Of a stretch of DNA of 64,000 nt, positions 57,450 to 64,000 are shown piece after piece. Numbering within the stretch: position 1 is the stretch's first letter; each line of letters begins with the position of its first letter. Origin of the DNA: CAMLIZ01 sp966212505. GTDB lineage: Bacteria; Pseudomonadota; Gammaproteobacteria; Burkholderiales; Burkholderiaceae_C. The stretch covers positions 1-64,000 of the forward strand of contig CBIHRS010000011.1 in NCBI GenBank assembly GCA_966212505.1. Reading direction: 5' to 3'. A program made the position numbers and the translations under genes. The notes under the pieces were generated by a model. The model had not been told where the DNA came from. It did no database searches and was given only the letters and a program-made list of their open reading frames with translations.

Positions 57450-58746
57450 CGATGCTCGACGACACCCACGACCCCGCGCTGCGCAGCTGGGTCGCCTCGG
57501 CCAACGAGGCCGGCACCGATTTCCCGATCCAGAACCTGCCCTTCGGCCGCTTCCGCCGCAAGGGCAGCAGCAAGGCCTGGCGCATCGGCGTCGCCATCGG
57601 CGATCAGGTGCTGGACCTGCGCGAGTTCTTCGAGACCGAGCATGCCGAGGCCGACGTGCAGGCGCTGCTGCAGCCACTGGCCGAGGGCGACCTCAACCGC
57701 TTCATGGCGCGCGGCGCGAGGCCTTGTCGCTGGCCTTGCGCGAGGGCAGCGCGGTGCAGGCTGTGCTGCAGCAGCGCTGCCTGGTGCCGCAGTCGGCCAT
57801 CGAGCTGACGCTGCCGTGCCACATCGGCGACTACACCGATTTCTACACCGGCATCCACCACGCCACCGCCGTGGGCAAGCTGTTCCGGCCCGACAACCCG
57901 CTGCTGCCCAACTACAAGTGGGTGCCGATCGGCTACCACGGCCGCGTGTCGTCCATCGGCATCAGCGGCCAGGCCTTTCATCGCCCGCTGGGGCAGACCA
58001 GGGCCGCCGATGCCGAGGCGCCGCAGTTCGGCCCCTGCCAGCGGCTCGACTACGAGCTGGAGCTGGGCGTGCTGGTCGGCAAGGGCAATGCGCTCGGCCA
58101 TCCGATGAGCATGGCGCAGGCCGAGGACGACTGGTTCGGCCTGGTGCTGCTCAACGACTGGTCGGCGCGCGACGTGCAGGCCTGGGAATACCAGCCGCTG
58201 GGCCCGTTCCTCGCGAAGAACTTCGCCACCACGATCTCGCCGTGGGTCGTCACGCAGGAGGCGCTGGCGCCGTTCCGCGCGGCGCACCGGCGGCCGGCCG
58301 ATGACCCGCAGCCCTTGCCCTACCTCGATGCGCCGGCCAACCGAGAGCAGGGCGCGATCGACCTCGTGCTCGAGGTGCTGATCGAAACGGCCGCGATGCG
58401 CGAACAGGGCCTGCCGCCGCACCGCCTGTCGACCTCGAACTTCCGCGATGCTTACTGGACCATTGCGCAGATGCTGGCGCACCACAGCAGCAACGGCTGC
58501 AACCTGCAGCCGGGCGACCTGCTCGGCAGCGGCACGCAATCAGGCCCCGAGCCGCAGCAGGCGGGCTCGCTGCTGGAGCTCACCGGCGGCGGCAAGCAGG
58601 CGCTCAGCCTGCCTTCCGGCGAGCAGCGCCGCTTCCTGCAGGATGGCGACACCATCGTGATGCGTGCCCATGCTGAGCGCGCCGGTGCGCGGCGCATCGG
58701 CCTTGGCGAATGCCGGGGTACGGTATTGCCGGCCCTTGCGATATAA
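57446..58746 (+). pseudogene. fahA: Fumarylacetoacetase, apparent 1-bp frameshift
   Basis: The N-terminal ~92 codons run in one frame to about 57720 (SFPIQNLPFG-like segment, then LNRFMARGA). The rest, from about 57716 to 58746, continues in the frame one base earlier (LSLALREGSAV, DYTDFYTGIHHATAVG, LLNDWSARDVQAWEYQPLGPF, GTQSGPEP), all conserved in FAH. Restoring one base in GGCGCGAGGCC (57711-57721 region) would join them. The enzyme hydrolyses fumarylacetoacetate to fumarate and acetoacetate; loss would leave a toxic intermediate. A sequencing or assembly error is as likely as a real mutation. No maleylacetoacetate isomerase gene is in the window. Confidence 0.85.
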
Positions 58747-58783
58747 GAACCGTTCCTCTCGCGAACACACACGGAGACCCCCC

Positions 58784-59812
58784 ATGATCCGATCGATCCG
58801 CCGAGGCCTCGTGCTGGCGCTGGCCGCGGCCGGCTGCGCCGCCTCGGCCCAGGAAGTCACGCTGAAGGTGCACCACTTCTGGCCGCCGGGCGCGATGCCG
58901 CCCACCAAGATCCTGCAGCCCTGGTGCGACAAGCTCGCCGCCGATTCGGGCAACAAGCTCAAGTGCCAGATCTTCCCGGCCATGCAGCTGGGCGGCACGC
59001 CGGCGCAGCTGATCGACCAGGCCAAGGACGGCGTGGCCGACGTGGTGTTCACGCTGCCGGGCTACACGGCCGGCCGCTTCCCGGTGATGGAGGTGTTCGA
59101 GCTGCCCTTCATGTCGCGCTCGGCCGAGGCCACCTCCAAGGCCGCGTGGGATTTCTACGAGAAGTACGCGCAGAAGGAGTTCGCCGGCGTCAAGCCGCTG
59201 ATGTTCGCGGTGCACGACAACGGCTACCTGCACACCCGCGACAAGCAGGTCAAGACCATCGGTGACCTCAAGGGCCTGAAGTTCCGCGCGCCCACCCGCA
59301 TGACCAACAAGCTGCTGGCCTCGCTGGGCGCCACGCCGGTGGCCATGCCGCTGCCGCAGGTGCCCGAGGCGGTGAGCAAGGGCGTGATCGACGGCTTCCT
59401 GCTGCCGTGGGAGGTGATCCCTTCGGTGAAGCTGCACGAGATGGTGAAGTTCGACACCGAGACCGACCCCTCGCGCCCCGCGCTCTACACCGCGGTGTTC
59501 ACGATCGCGATGAACCCGGCCAAGTATGCGAGCCTGTCGCCCGAGCTCAAGGCGGTGATCGACCGCAACAGCGGCGCGCCGCTGGCGGCCACCGCCGGCA
59601 AGGTGTGGGATGAAAGCCAGGCGCCCGGCCGCAAGGCGGCGCATGAGCACAACAACACTTTCTACACCATCCCCGGCAGCGAGCTCGACAACTGGATCAA
59701 GACCTCCGCGCCGCTGTACGACGAGTGGACGGCCGAGATGGACAAGCGCGGCATGCCCGGCAAGCAGATGCTGCAGGACGCGCGCGCGCTGATCGGCAAA
59801 TACCAGAAGTAA
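58784..59812 (+). CDS. TRAP transporter solute-binding protein DctP-type
   Basis: A 342-residue periplasmic protein: signal peptide ending AGCAASAQ, then the DctP fold (KVHHFWPPGAMPPTKILQPW, KFRAPTRMTNKLLASLGATPVAMPLPQV). The Arg in the FRAPTR segment is the usual carboxylate ligand, so an organic acid is bound, probably an aromatic acid that feeds the homogentisate route. A GGAGA site lies just upstream. Confidence 0.93.
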   Translation: MIRSIRRGLVLALAAAGCAASAQEVTLKVHHFWPPGAMPPTKILQPWCDKLAADSGNKLKCQIFPAMQLGGTPAQLIDQAKDGVADVVFTLPGYTAGRFPVMEVFELPFMSRSAEATSKAAWDFYEKYAQKEFAGVKPLMFAVHDNGYLHTRDKQVKTIGDLKGLKFRAPTRMTNKLLASLGATPVAMPLPQVPEAVSKGVIDGFLLPWEVIPSVKLHEMVKFDTETDPSRPALYTAVFTIAMNPAKYASLSPELKAVIDRNSGAPLAATAGKVWDESQAPGRKAAHEHNNTFYTIPGSELDNWIKTSAPLYDEWTAEMDKRGMPGKQMLQDARALIGKYQK

Positions 59813-59844
59813 TTCAAGAGCATTGCCCGAGAGAGGGGCCTTCC

Positions 59845-60384
59845 ATGCAAGAGCCTGATCCAGGCGCGGCCACCTCGGCCGGCGCCCCGGCAGCGTTCGG
59901 CCCGGTGGGCCGCGCGCTGCTCGCGGTGAGCAAGGCCGCGGCCATCGCCGGCGGCCTGGTGTTCGTCGCGCTGGTGTTGATGTCCATCGTGTCGATCGTC
60001 GGCCGCAAGCTGTTCTCGATGCCGGTGCCCGGCGACGTGGAGCTGCTGCAGGTGTGCTCGGCCTTCGCGGCTGCCACCTTCTTCGCCTACTGCCACCTGG
60101 TGGGCGGTGATGTGAAGGTCGACTTCTTCACGCACAACCTGCGAGCCGGCAAGGTGCACCTGATGGATGCGATGGGCTCGCTGCTGGTCGGCGCCTTCGG
60201 GCTGCTGATCGCATGGCGGGCCTGTGCCGGTGCGCTGTCGGTCAAGGAGTCGGGCGAGACCACGATGATCCTCGGCTGGCCGCTGTGGATCGGACAGATG
60301 CTGATGGTGCCGGGCTTTCTGCTGCTCGGCCTGGCGGGGCTGTACATGGCGGGCATGCACTGGCGCGCGCGGAGGTCGGCATGA
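59845..60384 (+). CDS. TRAP transporter small permease DctQ-type
   Basis: A 179-residue membrane protein with four helices (AAAIAGGLVFVALVLMSIVSI, YCHLVGGDVKVDFF loop, LLVGAFGLLIAWRA, MLMVPGFLLLGLAGLYM). It links DctP and DctM function in TRAP systems. The stop overlaps the dctM start (ATGA). Confidence 0.92.
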   Translation: MQEPDPGAATSAGAPAAFGPVGRALLAVSKAAAIAGGLVFVALVLMSIVSIVGRKLFSMPVPGDVELLQVCSAFAAATFFAYCHLVGGDVKVDFFTHNLRAGKVHLMDAMGSLLVGAFGLLIAWRACAGALSVKESGETTMILGWPLWIGQMLMVPGFLLLGLAGLYMAGMHWRARRSA

Positions 60385-61712
60385 GCGGCATCGGCGTCGG
60401 CCTCACGATCTTCGGCCTGCTGCTGGTGCTGCTGGTGGTGCGCGTGCCGATCGGCATCGCGATGTTCACGATGGGCTCGGCCGGCTACATCTGGCTCACC
60501 GGCGGCGAGCTTGGGCCGTGGCTGGCTTCGCTGAAGAACCTGGCCTATGCGCGGCTGTCGAACTACGACCTCGTCGTGATCCCGCTGTTCCTGCTGATGG
60601 GGCAGTTCGCCACGCATGGCGGCCTGAGCCGCGCGCTGTTCCGCTGCGTCAGCGCCTTCATGGGGCATTACCGCGGCGGCGTCGCGATGGCGGCGGTGGG
60701 CGCCTGCGCGGGCTTCGGCGCGATCTGCGGTTCATCGTTGGCCACCGCGGCCACGATGGGGCAGGTGGCGCTGCCCGAGCTGCGGCGCTATGGCTATGCG
60801 GGCAGCCTCTCGACCGGTGCGTTGGCCGCGGGCGGCACGCTGGGCATCATGATCCCGCCCTCGGTGCCGCTGGTGATCTACGCCATCCTCACGCAGGAGT
60901 CGATCGGCAAGCTGTTCATGGCCGCGGTGCTGCCGGGGATCATCGCGATGGTGGGCTACATGATCGTCATCAAGATCATCGTGAGCCTCAAGCCGCAGGC
61001 CGGGCCGGCGGGCGAGCGCATGCCCTGGAGCGAGCGCATGAAGGCGCTGCTCAACGTGCTGCCGGTGCTGCTGGTGTTCTTCATCGTCATCGTCGGCATC
61101 TACGGTGGCTGGGCCAACCCGACGGAGGCGGCGGCGATCGGTGCGGCGGCCTGCGGCATCCTCGCGGTGGCCACCGGCGGCATGCGCATGCAGGGCTTGG
61201 TGGCCAGCGCGCTCGGCACCGCGCAGGCCACCGCGATGATCTTCCTGGTGCTGCTGGGGGCCGACCAGCTGAACACCGCGCTGGCGCTGTCGCAGATGCC
61301 CACCGAGCTGGCCGCCTGGGTCAAGGCGAGCCAGCTCTCGCCGATCCTCGTGATGGTGGCGATCCTGGTGATCTACATCCTGCTCGGCTGTGTGATGGAT
61401 TCGCTGGCGATGATCCTGCTCACGATCCCGATCTTCTATCCGATGGTGATGGGGCTCGACTACTGGGGCATGGCGCAGACCGACAAGTCGATCTGGTTCG
61501 GCATCCTCGCGCTGATGGTCGTCGAGATCGGGCTGGTGCATCCGCCGGTGGGGATGAACGTCTACATCATCAACCGGCTGGCCAAGGACGTGCCGCTGAC
61601 CGAGACCTTCAAGGGCGTGATGCCGTTCCTGGCCTCGGACTTCCTGCGGATCGTGCTGCTGCTGTTCGTGCCGTCGATCTCTTTGGTGTTGGTGAAGAGC
61701 TTCGGGGGGTAG
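60381..61712 (+). CDS. TRAP transporter large permease DctM-type
   Basis: A 443-residue permease with about 12 hydrophobic segments and the DctM signature around CGSSLATAATMGQVALPELRRYGY and GTLGIMIPPSVPLVIYAIL. It drives substrate uptake with a sodium or proton gradient. It completes the dctPQM set downstream of fahA. The IS element follows about 100 bp later. Confidence 0.94.
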   Translation: MSGIGVGLTIFGLLLVLLVVRVPIGIAMFTMGSAGYIWLTGGELGPWLASLKNLAYARLSNYDLVVIPLFLLMGQFATHGGLSRALFRCVSAFMGHYRGGVAMAAVGACAGFGAICGSSLATAATMGQVALPELRRYGYAGSLSTGALAAGGTLGIMIPPSVPLVIYAILTQESIGKLFMAAVLPGIIAMVGYMIVIKIIVSLKPQAGPAGERMPWSERMKALLNVLPVLLVFFIVIVGIYGGWANPTEAAAIGAAACGILAVATGGMRMQGLVASALGTAQATAMIFLVLLGADQLNTALALSQMPTELAAWVKASQLSPILVMVAILVIYILLGCVMDSLAMILLTIPIFYPMVMGLDYWGMAQTDKSIWFGILALMVVEIGLVHPPVGMNVYIINRLAKDVPLTETFKGVMPFLASDFLRIVLLLFVPSISLVLVKSFGG

Positions 61713-61722
61713 GCTGGAGCGG

Positions 61723-61759
61723 GCAAGGCTGCGAACGGGCTGCGCTGCGCCGGGGGCGC
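61723..61759 (+). repeat. Left copy of a 37-bp inverted repeat
   Basis: The sequence GCAAGGCTG-CGAACGGGCTG and onward to GGGGGCGC matches the reverse complement of 63425-63461 at 35 of 37 positions. It lies 11 bp after the dctM stop and outside the IS. Confidence 0.75.
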
Positions 61760-61769
61760 TGCTGACTCG

Positions 61770-61792
61770 GCCTTGGCCCATGGGGCCAAGGC
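61770..61792 (+). terminator. Hairpin after the TRAP operon
   Basis: GCCTTGGCCC, an ATG loop and GGGCCAAGGC form a perfect 10-bp stem 58 bp after the dctM stop. No T run follows, so it is a weak or factor-dependent terminator. Confidence 0.5.
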
Positions 61793-61809
61793 TTCCCTGC
61801 GGTGCTTAT

Positions 61810-61822
61810 ATGGACGCCTCCC
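61810..61822 (+). repeat. IS subterminal inverted repeat, left
   Basis: ATGGACGCCTCCC, exact reverse complement of 63273-63285. Confidence 0.7.
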
Positions 61823-62107
61823 CGGTGGCAAGGGAGTTCCTGGAGTTTTAGCAAGGCAGGCCAACAGCGTGCTTATATCCGGCCTGTTATGCAGCAGGAG
61901 TGTGCCGCTGCTGGCCATGATGTCATTCGCGAGGTTGGTGCCTATCTCGAAGATTGGGCTTCGCACGAAGCTGCCCGTGCACCGCAACGGCTTTGCCAAC
62001 CCACGGTCCGACCGCTTTGCCATCACTCCATCGACTTCTCCTGCGCACTCGTTGCGGCGTTGGTCGACAATCTCGTCGTCTTCCAACCCGGATCAATCAG
62101 TCCTTTT
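61823..62107 (-). ncRNA. Candidate IS guide (bridge/seek) RNA region
   Basis: This 285-bp segment downstream of the transposase has no convincing gene on either strand. In IS1111-type elements the RNA that specifies donor and target DNA is encoded here. I could not fold it reliably or locate its ends; the call rests on family knowledge and position. Confidence 0.45.
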
Positions 62108-63163
62108 CTAAGCCGCATTTGCGGCGGCGATGGCCGGCATCACTCGCTTCGGCGGCGATGACTTCCAGTCCGGCTGATAGCTGCGGGCATGCGCGACCAC
62201 CGCCCAGGCCGTTCGTGCGAGCTTGTTGGCTAGGGCGACGAATGCGACGTTGACCGGCCTCCTGAGCATCAGCTGGCGTATCCATTCAGGGGCATGTGAT
62301 CCGCAGGCAACGGCGCGGGCGCCGCATACCAGCAGCGTGCGGATGTAAGGGTTGCCGCGCTTGCTGATCGCGCCCATGCGCACCTTGCCACCTGTGCCGC
62401 TGTGGCCAGGGCACAAGCCCAAGCTGGCGGCGAACTCGCGGCCATTGCGCCAGCTCTTGCCGTCGCCCAGGATGGCCGCCAGCGCGCTGGCGCCGAGCGG
62501 ACCGATGCCAGGGATTGCGTGCAGGGCAGAGGCTGTCTTCGAGGCTTTCAGCGTCGCGGCGATCTCGTGATCCATCGTTGCCACGCTGCGCTCGATCTGA
62601 CGCAGCGCGCTCAATTGCTCGTCGAGCAGGCGAACCATGATGGCGGGCAGCCTGTCGCCGATGTCGGCGCGTCGATCCGCGAGCGCGCGCAGCCCTATCT
62701 GCTTGCCCTTTGGCAGCACGACCCCGAACTCGTAAAGCAGGCCGCGCATGGAGTTGATCGTGGCTGTCAGAACGCTCACCCAGTGAGCGCGTGTGCGATG
62801 CAAGGCGAGCACCGCCTGTTGATCGACGCTCTTGATCGGCACGCTGCGGATGTGGCCGTGCGTAGCCGCACTCCAGATCGCCCGGGCATCGGCCGCGTCG
62901 TCCTTGTTGCCGACGACAAAGGGCCTGACCTGGCCAGCAGGCAGCAGCGTCACCTCATGACCGACCGCACCCAAGGTGCGAGCCCAATGATGCGAGCCTG
63001 CGCAAGCCTCCATAGCCACCCGGGCGGGACGCAAGCTCGCGAAGAATTCGACGAACTTGGCGCGCGTCAGCTTCTTGCGATGGATTTCGCCGGTAGCGGC
63101 ATCGACCCAGTGCAGTTGCATCACGTTCTTGGCCGTATCCACGGCGTAGGTCGTAACATCCAT
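62108..63163 (-). CDS. IS110-family transposase
   Basis: A 351-residue DEDD recombinase. The N-terminal RuvC-like domain has Asp in YAVDTAKN, Glu in AMEACAGSHHWA and the Asp pair in VGNKDDAADARAIW. The C-terminal Tnp_20 domain has IPGIGPLGASALAAILGD and the probable catalytic Ser in GHSGTGGKVRMGAISKRGNPYIR. The ATG at 63163 begins the conserved MDVTTYAVD. The frame is intact, so the element may be active. Confidence 0.93.
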   Translation of the reverse strand: MDVTTYAVDTAKNVMQLHWVDAATGEIHRKKLTRAKFVEFFASLRPARVAMEACAGSHHWARTLGAVGHEVTLLPAGQVRPFVVGNKDDAADARAIWSAATHGHIRSVPIKSVDQQAVLALHRTRAHWVSVLTATINSMRGLLYEFGVVLPKGKQIGLRALADRRADIGDRLPAIMVRLLDEQLSALRQIERSVATMDHEIAATLKASKTASALHAIPGIGPLGASALAAILGDGKSWRNGREFAASLGLCPGHSGTGGKVRMGAISKRGNPYIRTLLVCGARAVACGSHAPEWIRQLMLRRPVNVAFVALANKLARTAWAVVAHARSYQPDWKSSPPKRVMPAIAAANAA

Positions 63164-63272
63164 TTCGGGGCCTCCGTTCACAGTGGTTGCGCAATCTCCA
63201 CTTTGGCACTCGATGCCGTTCGACGCGAGGCCCCGCCCATTCAGAGCCACCGCTACGCCCTCCTATGAGGCA

Positions 63273-63285
63273 GGGAGGCGTCCAT
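63273..63285 (+). repeat. IS subterminal inverted repeat, right
   Basis: GGGAGGCGTCCAT, exact reverse complement of 61810-61822. Confidence 0.7.
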
Positions 63286-63489
63286 GACATCTCGAAGGCA
63301 TGGCCCCGTGGGGAAACTCACTTCGCGAGCAAGCTCGCTCCGTTCAAACAGTCCCCACGAGTCAGTGCTTGAGGCGCGCTGACGCGCGCGGCCCTGCCTT
63401 CTGTGCTCCTCGGCGTCGTCTGATGCGCCCCCGGCGCAGCGCAGCCCGCTCACAGCCTTGCTGAAGCGGTGGTGGTGTGGCGCGGAGAT
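63286..63489. repeat. Palindrome-rich extragenic segment beside the IS
   Basis: The segment contains a nested stem (CGTGGGGA with TCCCCACG, enclosing GCGAGC-AA-GCTCGC, about 63308-63361), a GCGC-rich stretch and, at 63425-63461, the right copy of the 37-bp inverted repeat. No gene is seen. It resembles dispersed repeats found between genes in Burkholderiales and may be the original target of the IS. Confidence 0.5.
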
Positions 63490-64000
63490 TCAACTCCGAT
63501 CGCGCTTCGCGGCCACCAGCGGCTTCAGGTCCGCATCGATGAACCGCCGCCGATCGGGCTTCACCTCGCGCAGCGGCTGCACTTCCACCATCGTCGACAG
63601 GCAGCGTTCCACCAGGCGCTGGTAGCAGCGCGTGCCGTCGAGCTTCCAGCGCATCTCGTCCTCGGTGAGCTCGCGGATCACCTTGGCCGGCACGCCTGCG
63701 GCCAGCGAGCGCGGCGGGATCTTCAGGCCGGCGCGCACGAAGGCCGAGGCGGCGACGAAGCTGGCTTCGCCGACCTCGGCCTCGTCCATCACCACCGCGT
63801 TCATGCCCACCAGCGCATCGCGGCGCACGACGCAGCCGTGCAGCACCGCGCCGTGGCCGATGTGGCCGTTTTCCTCCACCAGCGTGTCGCTGCCGGGGAA
63901 GCCGTGCATCGTGCAGTTGTCCTGTACGTTGCTGCCCTGCTGCAGCACGATGCGGCCGAAGTCGCCGCGCAGGCTGGCGCAGGGGCCCACGTAGACGCCG
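63490..64000 (-). CDS. paaY: PaaY-like hexapeptide thioesterase/carbonic anhydrase-like protein, partial
   Basis: The gene runs off the right window edge; about 170 C-terminal residues are present. The left-handed beta-helix motifs are clear (GPCASLRGDFGRIV, VQDNCTMHGFPGSDT, HIGHGAVLHGC, LVGMNAVVMD), with the metal-binding His residues. The C-terminal ATMVEVQPLREV-like tail (LSTMVEVQPLREVKP) matches PaaY of phenylacetate degradation, which removes inhibitory CoA thioesters. The rest of the paa cluster would lie beyond the window. Confidence 0.9.
   Translation of the reverse strand, partial: GVYVGPCASLRGDFGRIVLQQGSNVQDNCTMHGFPGSDTLVEENGHIGHGAVLHGCVVRRDALVGMNAVVMDEAEVGEASFVAASAFVRAGLKIPPRSLAAGVPAKVIRELTEDEMRWKLDGTRCYQRLVERCLSTMVEVQPLREVKPDRRRFIDADLKPLVAAKRDRS

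Larger units (their letters stand above)
61810..63285 (-). mobile_element. IS110-family insertion sequence, IS1111-like
   Basis: The element contains one DEDD transposase gene and is delimited by a 13-bp inverted repeat (ATGGACGCCTCCC at 61810-61822; its complement at 63273-63285). Subterminal inverted repeats of this size and a longer non-coding segment downstream of the transposase are traits of the IS1111 group. Total size is about 1.48 kb; the true tips may lie a few bases outside the repeats. Confidence 0.75.

Noticed and set aside
61562..62086. A 174-codon minus-strand frame between dctM and the transposase
   Set aside because: It starts inside the IS non-coding segment and runs into antisense dctM; no conserved motif was seen.
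63253..63453. A 66-codon minus-strand frame containing GLFERSELAREVSFP
   Set aside because: Such strings come from a dispersed extragenic repeat that often produces spurious frames; no ribosome-binding site is present.

Overview
The window is high-GC DNA with short intergenic gaps, many 4-bp ATGA/GTGA overlaps and gene content typical of a Burkholderiales betaproteobacterium. It carries polar-flagellum genes, c-di-GMP signalling proteins, a PEP-CTERM protein, TRAP and branched-chain amino-acid binding proteins, protocatechuate and homogentisate catabolism, and paaY. The genus cannot be fixed from the sequence alone.

Layout. 1-5.0 kb: end of a flagellar operon (flgI partial, flgJ, a 36-codon ORF not described by me elsewhere, flgK, flgL). 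5-25 kb: a signalling block with an EAL-HDOD protein, a large multi-PAS kinase of the HisKA_2 type, a three-gene cassette of unknown role (TPR-like, PcfJ-like, DUF1266), a REC-ANTAR regulator, a LasA-like M23 lipoprotein, a membrane kinase, a hybrid kinase with HPt, a REC-PAS-GGDEF-EAL protein and a diguanylate cyclase. 25-34 kb: acetyl-CoA hydrolase/transferase, small secreted proteins, a tandem-duplicated Lrp/AsnC regulator, two orphan solute-binding proteins, a PAP2 phosphatase and a GNAT protein.

34.2-45.3 kb: an 11.1-kb integrated element bounded by a 14-bp direct repeat, whose right copy is the 3' end (with CCA) of tRNA-Ser(UGA). It encodes a protein that resembles the PM2 (Corticoviridae) major capsid protein P2, a HerA/FtsK-like packaging ATPase, a GH24 lysozyme, many tiny membrane proteins (several missed by ordinary gene-length cut-offs), a protein of ten decapeptide repeats, a winged-helix protein, a small serine recombinase and a divergent HTH repressor. 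I read it as a tailless, double-jelly-roll, PM2-like prophage. Its repressor gene ends inside the attachment core. Integration supplies the stop codon from the tRNA gene, whereas in the reconstructed circle the frame stays open through a terminator hairpin. This suggests an integration-dependent immunity switch.

45.4-64 kb: chromosome resumes with apaH, a CorC/HlyC-type protein, sapC, pcaB and a fused pcaC-pcaD, a binding protein, then an IclR regulator divergent from a homogentisate cluster (MBL-fold protein, VOC protein, FAD hydroxylase, DUF2783, hmgA, fahA) and a dctPQM TRAP transporter. fahA carries an apparent 1-bp frameshift. An IS110-family element of IS1111 type, with 13-bp subterminal inverted repeats and a ~285-nt non-coding 3' segment (probable guide/bridge RNA), lies between the TRAP operon and paaY, flanked by a second, longer inverted repeat. 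No rRNA or CRISPR array was seen.
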